Positions 39,055 to 48,875 of a stretch of 64,000 nt of DNA are shown piece after piece. Position numbers and translations under genes: made by a program. Below the pieces are notes generated by a model. The model did not search any database. It was not told where the DNA came from and saw only the letters and a program-made list of their open reading frames with translations. The stretch is from assembly GCA_937974565.1 (NCBI GenBank), contig CALJWL010000018.1, positions 62,001 to 126,000 on the forward strand. Direction: 5' to 3'. This DNA comes from an uncultured Arenicella sp. (GTDB lineage Bacteria > Pseudomonadota > Gammaproteobacteria > Arenicellales > Arenicellaceae). Numbering within the stretch: the first letter of the stretch is position 1; every line of letters starts with the position of its first letter.

Positions 39055-39501
39055 TTAATACTCGAAATCGGTGAGAGGTAGACGGTACAACCAGTTTGTA
39101 CCTTCTAAGGTTGGGCCATCACTGGGAATAGGGACATCGAATTTGACCCCGTTCTTCGTAATATTGAGTGCGTTTAGTCTGTAAGGTGCGTCCTTAGGGG
39201 CAATAAAGTAAAGAGCATGCACGGCTTTCCAAGCACTGACTGATAGTGTGAAATGTTCAAGTGGCTCGTCTAATTGCAAACGTCTTATATGTTGATCAGC
39301 AATTCCATAACCGTAGTCATAGGATAGAAAAACCGTGCTGTTTGGCACGCCTGTGATCTGCACAGAGACTTCGTAGGGTTCAATTTTTTGATACGAATAA
39401 GCACGCAGAACGCTAAAAGCCAGCCAACACAACAGGGACAACAAGATTATTACGCCAATAACAATGAACCTTGGCTTTGATAAGACTGTTTTGAGTTTCA
39501 T
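39055..39501 (-). CDS. Membrane-anchored beta-domain protein of the GT-C module
   Basis: The start is set at the ATG at 39501, giving 148 residues: MKLKTVLSKPRF, then one membrane helix (IVIGVIILLSLLCWLAFSVL). The longer frame upstream adds 42 residues with no family character. The periplasmic part includes STVFLSYDYGYGIADQHIRRL and YFIAPKDAPYRLNALNI, which matches the small beta-sandwich seen in many membrane glycosyltransferase systems. It ends 2 bp before the GT-C gene start, so it is the first gene of the three-gene unit. Confidence 0.55.
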   Translation of the reverse strand: MKLKTVLSKPRFIVIGVIILLSLLCWLAFSVLRAYSYQKIEPYEVSVQITGVPNSTVFLSYDYGYGIADQHIRRLQLDEPLEHFTLSVSAWKAVHALYFIAPKDAPYRLNALNITKNGVKFDVPIPSDGPTLEGTNWLYRLPLTDFEY

Positions 39502-39708
39502 CTGCGTGTTGCTTACAAAGTTTGAGCAACACGCAGAATAACAGAAAGGCGGGTTCGGTTCATTCCATAAAACCACCAACAGTGGCTTGCGAGTTATCCT
39601 GCTGACTATAAAGCCCCAAGAACTCAATCTGGAGTAATTCAGGGCAAACGTCTTAATTAGACCAGTGCAAAAACTCCGCCAAAAACAAAATCAATGAACT
39701 GAGATTGT

Positions 39709-40215
39709 CTAAGGACGCTTATCTTGTTCGGCTGCGCCATCACTGCCAATCTCTTTCTCATTATCATGGCCAGTTTCGGATACTTGATCACCATCAGCCT
39801 TGCCTTCGGTTTCTTTCGAACTTTGTTCGGCCTTTAATGAAGAATGATCCATTTCAGACTGATTGGCTTCATCATCACGAGCATCAACCTCTTTGGACTC
39901 TAGCTGTGCTGGCTTTGAAGCCGGGCCGCTACCATCCACCAGCGCTGCTGCAACACTATCAGGCCTGCACAATGATGTCGCGCCCACTGACAGATGCTGA
40001 TATAGATCTTGATACTGCTCGGTCATATTTTGGAATTTTTTTGACGTTGCTTCAAAATGTGCTTCAACCTCATTTTTATAGTCTTCAAATTCTTGTTTGA
40101 CTCCCGCTGGCGATGCTGAGCCCGTTTTGACTTTATTAAATACCAACATTGCGACCACGCCTAAGATCAAGCCAACCGCAATGCCCCCCAAAAATTGCAA
40201 TAATTCCAGTTCCAT
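39709..40215 (-). CDS. zapG: ZapG/YhcB (DUF1043) cell-envelope protein
   Basis: From the ATG at 40215 the product has 168 residues. It has an N-terminal membrane helix (LLQFLGGIAVGLILGVVAMLVF), then a coiled-coil segment with FEDYKNEVEAHFEATSKKF and MTEQYQDLYQHLSVGA, which is the conserved core of YhcB. The C-terminal half is Glu/Ser/Asp-rich and unstructured. In E. coli the family links cell division and peptidoglycan or lipid synthesis. A longer in-frame start 21 codons upstream is less likely because the family begins at the hydrophobic helix. It is divergent from prc, with about 260 bp between them. Confidence 0.85.
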   Translation of the reverse strand: MELELLQFLGGIAVGLILGVVAMLVFNKVKTGSASPAGVKQEFEDYKNEVEAHFEATSKKFQNMTEQYQDLYQHLSVGATSLCRPDSVAAALVDGSGPASKPAQLESKEVDARDDEANQSEMDHSSLKAEQSSKETEGKADGDQVSETGHDNEKEIGSDGAAEQDKRP

Positions 40216-40477
40216 ACGTTTCTCTATAAAATACAGTGATAGCATATTGTAACGTAGAAGTGTTGCAACCAAATGCAAACAAGTGATTAAGGTTTAGTCA
40301 CAGTCACCTTATTTAACACAGAACGCTTGCTCTAATACGAACCAAGCGTTAGTTTTAAATACTTACCATTACTAGCGGGTCATTGTGTCTGAGCTACAAC
40401 GTTCATGCAGTCCTAACAACACAAGCCACAATGGTAATAAACAGATGTCATCGAAATTTAAAATCAGGTTATAAAAC

Positions 40478-42625
40478 ATGGTATTTCCACGTTCACTTTC
40501 AGATACATTGTCTAAGCGGTTCAACCTTGGCCAATTCAACTTTTCACGGATAAAGCTTGCAATAGCTGTGTCGGCTGTTTGTTCACTCGCAGCCACGCCT
40601 ATTGCTAACGCAGACGTGCAAGAAGTGCCTGAGTCAGAACTTACTATGACAAAAGACCTAAGCTTTGATATCCACAAAACACTCTACTACTTACGTTATC
40701 TTCATTACTCTCCCAAGAGTTTAGACGATGAGTACTCGTCACGAGTCTTTGATAGTTACTTAAAAGTGTTAGATCCCAACAAAATTTATTTCACGGCGTC
40801 CGATATTGAAGAGTTTGAAAAATTTCGCGGGAAAATTGACGACTTTTTAATTCGCCGTGATGCTGAAGTGGCATTCGACATATTTAAAGTGTTTCGCCAA
40901 CGCTTAGAAGCGCGCACCAAAATGATTCGTGAGTTAGTTAAAACTGATTTTGACTTCACTAAGAATGAATCACTTAATATTGACCGTGACAGCTACGTCT
41001 GGAAAACCGAAGCGCAGATTAACGACGAATGGCGCAAGCGCATTAAGAACGACACACTACAGCAATTAATGGCTAAAACACCGCTTGAAGAAATACGAGA
41101 GAATTTATTACGCCGATACGACCGCCAACGTGACGTGATTTTCCAACTCAAAGGCGAAGAGGTCTTTGAATGGTTTATGAATTCATACACTACTGAACAC
41201 GGCCCACATACAACGTATATGTCACATGTAACGGCGGAAAATTTCAATATTAGTATGTCATTGTCGCTGCAGGGCATTGGCGCTGCATTGAATACCGATG
41301 AAGATTACACGGTCGTAAACCGCATTATCAAAGGCGGCCCAGCGGAGAAAAGCGGGGTCATAAAAGCCGAAGATAAAATCGTAGCTGTGGGTCAAAACGA
41401 AGGCGAGATGATCAATGTGATCGGCTGGCGCTTAAACGATGTTGTGCAAATGATTCGCGGAGATAAAGGCACTAAAGTGCGATTAGATGTGTTGCCAGGC
41501 GATGCTGCGCCAGGTTCGCCTGCCGAGCGTATTGAGCTGGTACGCGACATCATTCAACTCGAAGATCAAGCCGCAAAGCTTTCTTACATTGACATGCCCA
41601 ATGGCCAAGGAACCACTAAATACGGAGTCATTAGCATCCCGAGCTTTTATTCTAACGCACGCCAAGTTGGCCGGGGCGGCGGAAAATACGTTGCGACAAC
41701 TCATGATGTAGCCAAACTTATCAAAGAAGCTAAAAAAAATAACGTCGACGGTCTCGCACTTGACCTGCGTGGCAATGGTGGTGGCTATTTAAACGAAGCC
41801 GTATCGTTGACGGGTCTGTTCATTGACCAAGGGCCCGTGGTGCAAATTGTAGGGTCACGCCCAAACCAACGCTCTGTTGAAAAAGACACCGACATCAATG
41901 TCGCTTACGACGGCCCATTGGTAGTGATGATTGACCGATATAGCGCATCGGCCTCTGAAATTTTCGCGGGGGCAATGCAAGACTATGGCCGCGCCCTCAT
42001 TGTTGGTGAACGTTCGTTTGGCAAAGGCACTGTCCAGCGTCCAGAGCCATTGCGCGGAGGTGACCGTAAAAGCACCATTAAATTTACCAATGCTCAGTTT
42101 TTCAGAATCAGCGGCAGCAGCACCCAACATAAAGGGGTGATTCCAGACCTGAAACTCAATTCGGGTCGAGAAGATGAAGAGTTTGGCGAGCGCTCATACG
42201 ACAACGCCTTACCCTGGACTCAAACACAGGCCGCCGATTATGAGCCAGGAACATTACCTCTTGGCCTTGTTGCTTCTCTGAGTAACAAGCATCTAAACCG
42301 TTCTGAAGAGTCCCCCGCGTTTGAGTATCTACGCAAAAATTCGGAACGCGTACTAGCCAATAAAGAGATTAAGTCACTGTCGTTGAATCTTAAAGAGCGT
42401 CAAACTCAACGAGATAAACGAGAGGCGCAAGCTTTGGCCGATTTAAACGAATATCGCGCGGCCTTAGGGTTAGAAAGCGTGACCTCTGACACCCGAAAAG
42501 ACAATCCTTTGCCAGGCGAAGATGAACACTGGAATACAGTGTTTCACGAAGAGGCGGCTCGCATACTTCACGACTATCGCAAGCATACGTCAGCCGTGAT
42601 TACCAAGCACACCATCGACCGTTAA
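40478..42625 (+). CDS. prc: Tail-specific (C-terminal processing) protease Prc
   Basis: The 715-residue protein has a signal peptide (to about residue 45, ANA), an N-terminal helical domain (FDIHKTLYYLRYLHYSPKSL), a PDZ domain (~245-330, VNRIIKGGPAEKSGVIKAEDKI) and an S41 core. The Ser/Lys dyad is Ser491 within YSASASEIFAGAM and Lys516 in FGKGTVQ; the spacing of 25 residues matches E. coli Prc. The C-terminal DUF3340-type region (EESPAFEYLRKNSERVLANKE) is intact. It acts in the periplasm, trimming proteins at hydrophobic C-termini, including peptidoglycan hydrolases and FtsI. It is probably monocistronic. Confidence 0.95.
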   Translation: MVFPRSLSDTLSKRFNLGQFNFSRIKLAIAVSAVCSLAATPIANADVQEVPESELTMTKDLSFDIHKTLYYLRYLHYSPKSLDDEYSSRVFDSYLKVLDPNKIYFTASDIEEFEKFRGKIDDFLIRRDAEVAFDIFKVFRQRLEARTKMIRELVKTDFDFTKNESLNIDRDSYVWKTEAQINDEWRKRIKNDTLQQLMAKTPLEEIRENLLRRYDRQRDVIFQLKGEEVFEWFMNSYTTEHGPHTTYMSHVTAENFNISMSLSLQGIGAALNTDEDYTVVNRIIKGGPAEKSGVIKAEDKIVAVGQNEGEMINVIGWRLNDVVQMIRGDKGTKVRLDVLPGDAAPGSPAERIELVRDIIQLEDQAAKLSYIDMPNGQGTTKYGVISIPSFYSNARQVGRGGGKYVATTHDVAKLIKEAKKNNVDGLALDLRGNGGGYLNEAVSLTGLFIDQGPVVQIVGSRPNQRSVEKDTDINVAYDGPLVVMIDRYSASASEIFAGAMQDYGRALIVGERSFGKGTVQRPEPLRGGDRKSTIKFTNAQFFRISGSSTQHKGVIPDLKLNSGREDEEFGERSYDNALPWTQTQAADYEPGTLPLGLVASLSNKHLNRSEESPAFEYLRKNSERVLANKEIKSLSLNLKERQTQRDKREAQALADLNEYRAALGLESVTSDTRKDNPLPGEDEHWNTVFHEEAARILHDYRKHTSAVITKHTIDR

Positions 42626-42691
42626 CTTGCAACAAAGTGCAATAACAAGGGTTTAATTAAGACATCCTAAAACCAGAAAGGATCGCAATGC

Positions 42692-45457
42692 ATGAAGAAG
42701 CTTAACCAGCGAAAATCAAGCAGGCAATCAGCTTATTTGGCCGGTTTCATCCTAGTGATGGCCGGCCAATTTGCTTTTGCTAACCTAGAAACCGCAACCA
42801 AAAAGACACCACACACGGAAGAAGAAAAGCTCGTTCCTGCCATATTGGCCACTCAAATTAACGACAGCAACGTGGCTAATTTACAATCCAAAGGCCCCGA
42901 TGCAATCGGCGGAGTCGGCGATTGGTACATCAGCAATGGTACGTTGTGTGCCATCGTCTCTGACACTGAACACGAAGGGGAGTTTTCCAGCAATGGCGGT
43001 TCATTAATTGACCTTGGGTTTTGCGGGCGGGCGGACGATCATTTTTCGTTTACCAGTGACCTTATCAACGGTAACCGTCGTCGCCCCCTGGACGCCAAAA
43101 GTGTATCAATCCAAACCTATAAAGGCCAACCCAGCATCGAAGTTCAATCGGTCGGCGATGGTGCAATACTGACCATCAACTATTATTTTGACTCGTCTTC
43201 TGCGACTCAGTTACGCATTGCGAAGCGTTACCAGCGCGCTGAGGGTAAGTCGTTCAACTTTTTGTCACCACTCACTTTTAACTATCATTCACTCGAACCA
43301 TTTGTGTTCAATAGCGAAGACACTCGCTTAAGTAACGGATTTCAAAATCGTGAGTTTGTTAAACGAGGTGTGAGCGCCATTCGAGACGCGGCTCGCCATG
43401 CAGACACCTTAATCACCATCAGCCCCAGAAGTGCAGAATACGGTATTTCTTATGGCTGGCGAATGGTTTCAGCGGAGCGAATTGAGCGTGATGAACGATA
43501 TAAGTTACCGTATTTTATCTTGGCGGACACCGATGGCACGGCCTTTATGCTGCTAACAGACACCTTCTACATCGGCGATGGCAGTAAAATAGGCTTGGTT
43601 CAGTTACCACAAATTCCCCTCTTGAAGCTAGCAAATGATGCCCTCATAGAAACACAAGAAGTCATCTACGTGGGTAAACGAGGCGATGCTTCTTCAATAA
43701 CCGATCAATTACTCAGTGAAGAGACCTTAGTTTTAGGCTCGGTAGACAACGCAGACTCTGCGATTCATATTCTTCAAGAAAACGGCGCACCGCTGACCCA
43801 TATCGTGCCTAATGAAGAGGGGCACTTTAGTTTTAGAGCACCCGCTGGTACTTACACATTGAAGGTGCTTGGACACGGCTCTCGGCAAACGTCACGCGAT
43901 ATAAAAGTCACCAGTACGGATCAAAACCTTGGTCTAATAAAACTGCCTAGAGCCGCGCGATTAATGCTGCCACAAGGTCACGCTATGCGCTTAGTGTTCG
44001 TCGGTATTAATGACACGCAAAACCCAGATTTTTCCAATCAACTTACCGAAGCGTCCGTGGCTTTTGATGATCACATCGAGATTAGAGAAAGAAATTCAGC
44101 GATATTTTTTGCTGGCGTAGACAGCGATCTAAAAGAGGTCAGTCTGGCGGCAGGCGACTATAGAATTTACGCCAGTAAAGGCCCAGAATTTTCATTAGAG
44201 CAGACTGAAATTAAATTAGCGGTTGGAGAAAAACGAATTCTAAATATCAACACCCCACGGCGGGTACTTAACACCCCAAGTTTTATTGCCAGCGACCTGC
44301 ATGTGCATTCAGGTCTGAGTTTTGACAATACGTTTGCTGAAACCGAGCGTGTGCGCACCTTCGTCGCCGAACACGGTGAAGTAATGGTTGCCAGTGAGCA
44401 TGACTTGCCGACTGATTACACACCCCACATTAAAACCATGGGTGTAAGCGACAAAATGGTGTCTATTTCCGCGGTTGAAATTACCAGCTTGTTACCCAAC
44501 GCCACCAATCCCTATACCGGAGGCCATATCAACGCGTTTCCAGTCGAACCAAGGCCAAAGGAATATCGTAACGGCATGATTGCGCACGAAGGCAAACGAA
44601 TTCGAGACGTATTGCATAGCCTCAGACAACAGCACGGTGATCCGGTAGTTCAACTCAATCACCCACGAGCTGATTTACGACTCAGCGGCAAAAAGCCGCC
44701 AAGCGATTGGCAAGACCTCATCGATAACGGGCATTATCTTGACCATATGGGTAGCGCCGCTCACCCCTACAATCCACATAATGAACTGCACACACACCCT
44801 AACAACATCTTGATCGAAAGGCACCCTGAGACGGGCATTAAAGATCTTGATTTCGACTTAATCGAGGTCATCAATCCTGGCGGTAAAAACCATCAAGCGC
44901 GTATAGCGGCAGTACGTCAAGACTGGCTATCTTTTGTCAAACAAGGTGAGAAAATTGTAGGCACCGCTAACAGCGATTCGCATAATGCCCTAGAACAGGT
45001 TGCTGTTCCAAGAACAATGGTGGCGATGAGCAGTGATAAAATCGCTGACTTCAATCAGGATGAATTTATCGCTAACCTTAAAGCTGGCAACGCGTATGGC
45101 ACCACTGGGCCGATGTTGGAACTCTCGTTATCTGATTCACTAATGGGGGAAACCCATGCCGGTGTGAGAGCCACCTTGCTTATCAAAATCGATAAAGCAC
45201 CTTGGGTGCCCATAGAGCGCATGGAAATCCAGATTAATGGTGAGACCGTTGCCACCCACAAACTATCGGATAAACCCCAACAATTACTGCGCATACCACT
45301 GGAGTTCAAAAAAGACTCCTTCGTTACAGTGGAAGTTTTCGGCCCCACTTCGCGTGATTATTCTGCAATCTACCCCGGCATTAGCCCATACGCTTTCAGT
45401 AACCCAATCTATGTGGATTTTGACCAAGACGGAAAATGGCAAGCCCCCGGGCTGTAA
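42692..45457 (+). CDS. Exported CehA/McbA-family PHP-type metallohydrolase
   Basis: The 921-residue protein has a signal peptide (around LAGFILVMAGQFAFA). After about 530 residues of beta-rich sequence comes a PHP-type metal site: ASDLHVHSG gives the HxH pair, VMVASEHDLPTDY the next, QLNHPR the third, and TANSDSHN the last. The arrangement is that of the CehA/McbA family (carbaryl- and microcin-type hydrolases of the PHP superfamily). It should work outside the cytoplasm on an ester or phosphoester; the substrate is not known. A clear terminator follows. The next gene lies on the other strand. Confidence 0.8.
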   Translation: MKKLNQRKSSRQSAYLAGFILVMAGQFAFANLETATKKTPHTEEEKLVPAILATQINDSNVANLQSKGPDAIGGVGDWYISNGTLCAIVSDTEHEGEFSSNGGSLIDLGFCGRADDHFSFTSDLINGNRRRPLDAKSVSIQTYKGQPSIEVQSVGDGAILTINYYFDSSSATQLRIAKRYQRAEGKSFNFLSPLTFNYHSLEPFVFNSEDTRLSNGFQNREFVKRGVSAIRDAARHADTLITISPRSAEYGISYGWRMVSAERIERDERYKLPYFILADTDGTAFMLLTDTFYIGDGSKIGLVQLPQIPLLKLANDALIETQEVIYVGKRGDASSITDQLLSEETLVLGSVDNADSAIHILQENGAPLTHIVPNEEGHFSFRAPAGTYTLKVLGHGSRQTSRDIKVTSTDQNLGLIKLPRAARLMLPQGHAMRLVFVGINDTQNPDFSNQLTEASVAFDDHIEIRERNSAIFFAGVDSDLKEVSLAAGDYRIYASKGPEFSLEQTEIKLAVGEKRILNINTPRRVLNTPSFIASDLHVHSGLSFDNTFAETERVRTFVAEHGEVMVASEHDLPTDYTPHIKTMGVSDKMVSISAVEITSLLPNATNPYTGGHINAFPVEPRPKEYRNGMIAHEGKRIRDVLHSLRQQHGDPVVQLNHPRADLRLSGKKPPSDWQDLIDNGHYLDHMGSAAHPYNPHNELHTHPNNILIERHPETGIKDLDFDLIEVINPGGKNHQARIAAVRQDWLSFVKQGEKIVGTANSDSHNALEQVAVPRTMVAMSSDKIADFNQDEFIANLKAGNAYGTTGPMLELSLSDSLMGETHAGVRATLLIKIDKAPWVPIERMEIQINGETVATHKLSDKPQQLLRIPLEFKKDSFVTVEVFGPTSRDYSAIYPGISPYAFSNPIYVDFDQDGKWQAPGL

Positions 45458-45474
45458 TAACCGCTTAAATTAGG

Positions 45475-45506
45475 TAAGCCTCTGGGTTGCCAGAGGCTTA
45501 TTATTT
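45475..45506 (+). terminator. Rho-independent terminator after the CehA/McbA-like gene
   Basis: A perfect 10-bp stem (45475-45484 with 45491-45500), a 6-nt loop and TTATTT follow the stop by 18 bp. It sits between two converging genes and may serve both. Confidence 0.8.
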
Positions 45507-45543
45507 GCGACTTAGTGCGAAACTTGGCGTTGGGCAATAAAAA

Positions 45544-46536
45544 TCACGGGGCCACATCAGCAAAGGCAGCACGTAATTTTTGTTTTAACGATTTCAGATC
45601 TGCATTAAATGGGTCAAGCTCGGTAATAACACGAAGTATCGAGTTTGATCGCCCAACCTTACCTTGTTCTATTGCCAATATTAATTCTGATTTCAATTCT
45701 GAGATCACCGCCTTATGTCGATCTTGAGCTAAGGTACCGTAAGGAGCAATACTGAGAGCAAGGCGATAAAAATGCAATGCATTCACGTCTTCTGGGCCCA
45801 CAATGTAACCTTTCTTTAACGCTTGCCTAGCTTGGTCTATGTAACCCAATGCGTCGAGGTTAAAAAGGCTTTCATTATTGCTTGAATTTTGAGCGTCAAC
45901 ACGATCGCCCAAAACCGTCGATGCCATCGTCTCTGTAACGTCTCTAGAGCTATGAGTTATTAACGCTACGTCAAACATTGCATTCACAGATCGCTGATTT
46001 AGATACCAATACCCCGCAATGGAAAGCAACAATATCGCTATCAGAATAAAAAGTGACAGCCCTCTTTGTGGCTCTTTTTTAGGGCTGGGTTTGACCGGCT
46101 TCAACTCAGTTGAGCGCACCTCATCCCCCCTCTTTGACACACTTAGTGCCGATCTCACTCGTTCGGGTTTTAATGGGGTTACCAAGCGTCTTTTCACACT
46201 TTGGCGAATGCTCCGCACCTGCATTAATGCTGATAAATTATCTTCAGAGCCAAGTAAATATAGAGGGTAACGGCCAGTCTGCCCCTTTATTTTATCGATG
46301 CACGCCACAACTTGCTCTTCATTGTGTTCACCATTGCCCCCAACCAACCGCAAATCAAGCACCGAGGCCGTTGCTGTGTTTCCTAATTCGGATATCTCTG
46401 ACTGACGTATAAGAACGTATTCTTTACGGTGTTTGTGTTCACCCTCATTGAGAATATCAGACAACTGATGAACCAAGTCATCGTCGTCAGTAAAAACAAT
46501 AATTACTTGTTTAGTCACTGCATCATTGGAATACAT
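45544..46536 (-). CDS. Membrane protein with receiver-like N-domain and helical C-domain
   Basis: The 330-residue protein begins QVIIVFTDDDDLVHQLSDIL, with a run of Asp where response regulators hold their acidic pocket, followed by ASVLDLRLVGG and a Ser/Lys-type position (RRLVTPLKPERVRSAL). This looks like a degenerate receiver domain. One membrane helix (LFILIAILLLSIAGYWYL, ~residues 165-182) follows a basic, Pro-rich linker. The C-terminal ~130 residues are helical with TPR-like spacing (YIDQARQALKKGYI and ALHFYRLALSIAP). No partner kinase is nearby. I cannot name it. A membrane-tethered pseudo-receiver is the most economical reading. Confidence 0.5.
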   Translation of the reverse strand: MYSNDAVTKQVIIVFTDDDDLVHQLSDILNEGEHKHRKEYVLIRQSEISELGNTATASVLDLRLVGGNGEHNEEQVVACIDKIKGQTGRYPLYLLGSEDNLSALMQVRSIRQSVKRRLVTPLKPERVRSALSVSKRGDEVRSTELKPVKPSPKKEPQRGLSLFILIAILLLSIAGYWYLNQRSVNAMFDVALITHSSRDVTETMASTVLGDRVDAQNSSNNESLFNLDALGYIDQARQALKKGYIVGPEDVNALHFYRLALSIAPYGTLAQDRHKAVISELKSELILAIEQGKVGRSNSILRVITELDPFNADLKSLKQKLRAAFADVAP

Positions 46537-46981
46537 ACCCTACCCACTTACTCTTACAACCCACAAAACTCACAAAAACATAAGGGAACATGTTGCTGCT
46601 CAACGCCCCTAAAAATAACATCCGAGAATCCGTCTACCCCAGAACCGAATGCCTCTGCTAAGGGTACACCCTAGATACCATCAAAGTTTAGTCTAAGTCG
46701 ACAACCTTTGACGCTTTTTCACAGTATCAGACACGACTTTTCCGCAGCGTTCGTCAATGTTCGTCGCACAACACGCAACACGCACCCATACCGCGGAAAT
46801 TAATCGTGCCTTCGACGTTTAATAAGCGATTTTTCATATGAATTGATTAACCCTTACCGTGCCGTCTGGCACAATAGCACATGCGAGTTAGAGCAACTAA
46901 GCACGGTCTACAAGCTCAAATACAAATATCCGTTCAATAACCAGCTAAACACCATAATATGGTCTGTTGGCGATTACAAAA
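46537..46981. other. Divergent intergenic region upstream of dsbD
   Basis: These 445 bp separate the minus-strand membrane protein from dsbD and hold promoters for both. A perfect 5-bp inverted repeat with a GTCT loop lies at 46859-46872. No gene or strong consensus promoter is seen. Confidence 0.4.
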
Positions 46982-48805
46982 ATGAAAACAAATAGACAAT
47001 CTATTTTACGACTTATCTTCACTTCATTCTTATTGAATGCACTGTTATTTTTGTGTTTTGAAGCGCAAGCGCAGTTTTGGAAAAAGCAAACCGACACACT
47101 ACTGCCCGACAATGAAGCGTTTATCGAGTCAGCAAGCGTAAACAAAAACTCACTTACGGTTATCTGGGACATCGCCGACGATTATTATATGTATCGTGAC
47201 CAATTTCGCGTTGTGCCAATCACACCCGGGCTCACCGTCGGCTCAGCCAGTTACCCTGAAGGCGTGGTGGAAAACGACCCAGAATTTGGTGAAGTGATGG
47301 TTTATTTCAACCGGATTCAATACACAGTGCCAATCACCCGATTCCCTAACAGCGGCGATGTTTTGGAATTTGAACTTAAAGGCCAAGGTTGTAATAAGCC
47401 CGTTGGAGTTTGTTATGCACCGCAAACCCGCCTAGTCAGCACGAGCTACACCAAGCCGGCGGATTCGGAACTGGCTGTCAGCACTCAAACCGACTCAGTA
47501 CCAAACATAAACACCACAACACTCAATAACTCCAGCAAACTCGAAAAAAGCTTTTGGGGCTATGTTATTACCGCCTTTGGCGCCGGAATACTGCTGAGCT
47601 TTACGCCATGCGTACTGCCTATGATTCCAATATTGGCAGGTATTATTGCAGGGCAGAAGAACCCGACCAAACTGCAATCTGGCTGGTTAGCCATTTGTTA
47701 TGTTATTGGCACCGTGGTGACCTACGCCTGCGCTGGGTGGGTGGCCGGCGCATCGGGCGTTCAGCTTCAAGCACACTTTCAAAGCCCTTGGGTAATTGGT
47801 GTGATATGCACTTTTCTTATCATCTTGGCAATATCGCTGTTTGGTGCATTTAAGATACAATTGCCCAGTCACATACAAACCAAACTTGGCAACGCTTCGG
47901 TAAACAGTCGCTCAGCCAGTTTCTCAAGTTTTGGCTTAGGCCTTATCTCGGCTTTAGTGGTTGGGGCTTGCGTATCCCCTATTTTAATTTTGACGCTAGG
48001 AGCGGCCATCAGTAAAGGTGACCCCGTTCTAGGCGCCGCTATTATGAGCGCCATGGCACTTGGCATGGGCAGCTTGCTAATTCTATTTGGCTTTGGCGCA
48101 GGTTGGCTATTGCCAAGAACAGGCGCGTGGATGAATCACATACAAGTGCTATTTGGTTTTATGGTGATCGGCGTTGCTATTTATATAGCCAGCGCACTAC
48201 CCACGGTGCCAGCTTTGTATTTATGGGCCGCATTGCTGCTGTGGGCGGGCAGTTACTTATTGCGATTTGCTGGCGAGTTAAGCGTTGATTTAATGGCGTC
48301 ATTTTTACGTGGCGCTGGTTTTGCAGCGCTACTTTGGGGAGGCATGGCTTTAGTTGGTGCCACCGGCGGCGGCACTGAAATATTAAACCCACTGAGTTCT
48401 CTTCAATTAAGCAGTGGCAGCGCCGGCACACAAAAAACCAAGCTGCCCTTCGATGTAGTTACCACCGAAGAACAAGCCAAAGCTTTACTGAGCAAAGCTC
48501 GAAATTCAGGTAAACCAACCTTGGTGGATTTTTATGCAGACTGGTGCTTAGACTGCGTGCGCATGGACAAAACCACCTTTTTAGAACCCTCAGTTCATCA
48601 AGCTCTTACTGATTGGGCTCTGATTAAAGTGGATGTGACCAATACCAATGAAAACAGCGAAGCTGTGAAACGGTATTTCGACGTGTTCGGCCCGCCAGCC
48701 ACTCTTTTCTTCAAAGCGGACGGCACCGAGCATCAAAACCTGCGACAATACGGCTACTTAAAAAAGGCCGACTTTTTAACCCTTGTGAACCAAGCTTCTC
48801 AGTGA
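46982..48805 (+). CDS. dsbD: Thiol:disulfide interchange protein DsbD
   Basis: The ATG at 46982 gives 607 residues; a TTG five codons upstream is less likely. After a signal peptide (EAQA) comes the DsbD-alpha domain with Cys in GQGCNKPVGVCYAP, then eight hydrophobic spans with FTPCVLPMIPILAG and GACVSPILILTLG holding the two membrane Cys, and a C-terminal thioredoxin domain with YADWCLDCVRMDKTTF. Electrons pass from cytoplasmic thioredoxin across the membrane to periplasmic partners such as DsbC and CcmG. The next gene is a TlpA-like thioredoxin, which could be one of those partners. Confidence 0.95.
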   Translation: MKTNRQSILRLIFTSFLLNALLFLCFEAQAQFWKKQTDTLLPDNEAFIESASVNKNSLTVIWDIADDYYMYRDQFRVVPITPGLTVGSASYPEGVVENDPEFGEVMVYFNRIQYTVPITRFPNSGDVLEFELKGQGCNKPVGVCYAPQTRLVSTSYTKPADSELAVSTQTDSVPNINTTTLNNSSKLEKSFWGYVITAFGAGILLSFTPCVLPMIPILAGIIAGQKNPTKLQSGWLAICYVIGTVVTYACAGWVAGASGVQLQAHFQSPWVIGVICTFLIILAISLFGAFKIQLPSHIQTKLGNASVNSRSASFSSFGLGLISALVVGACVSPILILTLGAAISKGDPVLGAAIMSAMALGMGSLLILFGFGAGWLLPRTGAWMNHIQVLFGFMVIGVAIYIASALPTVPALYLWAALLLWAGSYLLRFAGELSVDLMASFLRGAGFAALLWGGMALVGATGGGTEILNPLSSLQLSSGSAGTQKTKLPFDVVTTEEQAKALLSKARNSGKPTLVDFYADWCLDCVRMDKTTFLEPSVHQALTDWALIKVDVTNTNENSEAVKRYFDVFGPPATLFFKADGTEHQNLRQYGYLKKADFLTLVNQASQ

Positions 48806-48875
48806 AAATATTCGATGTAACGCTTGGCTAAAAAAACATCTGGAATGCAGGCAATATTCAAAGACTCAGTACTTT

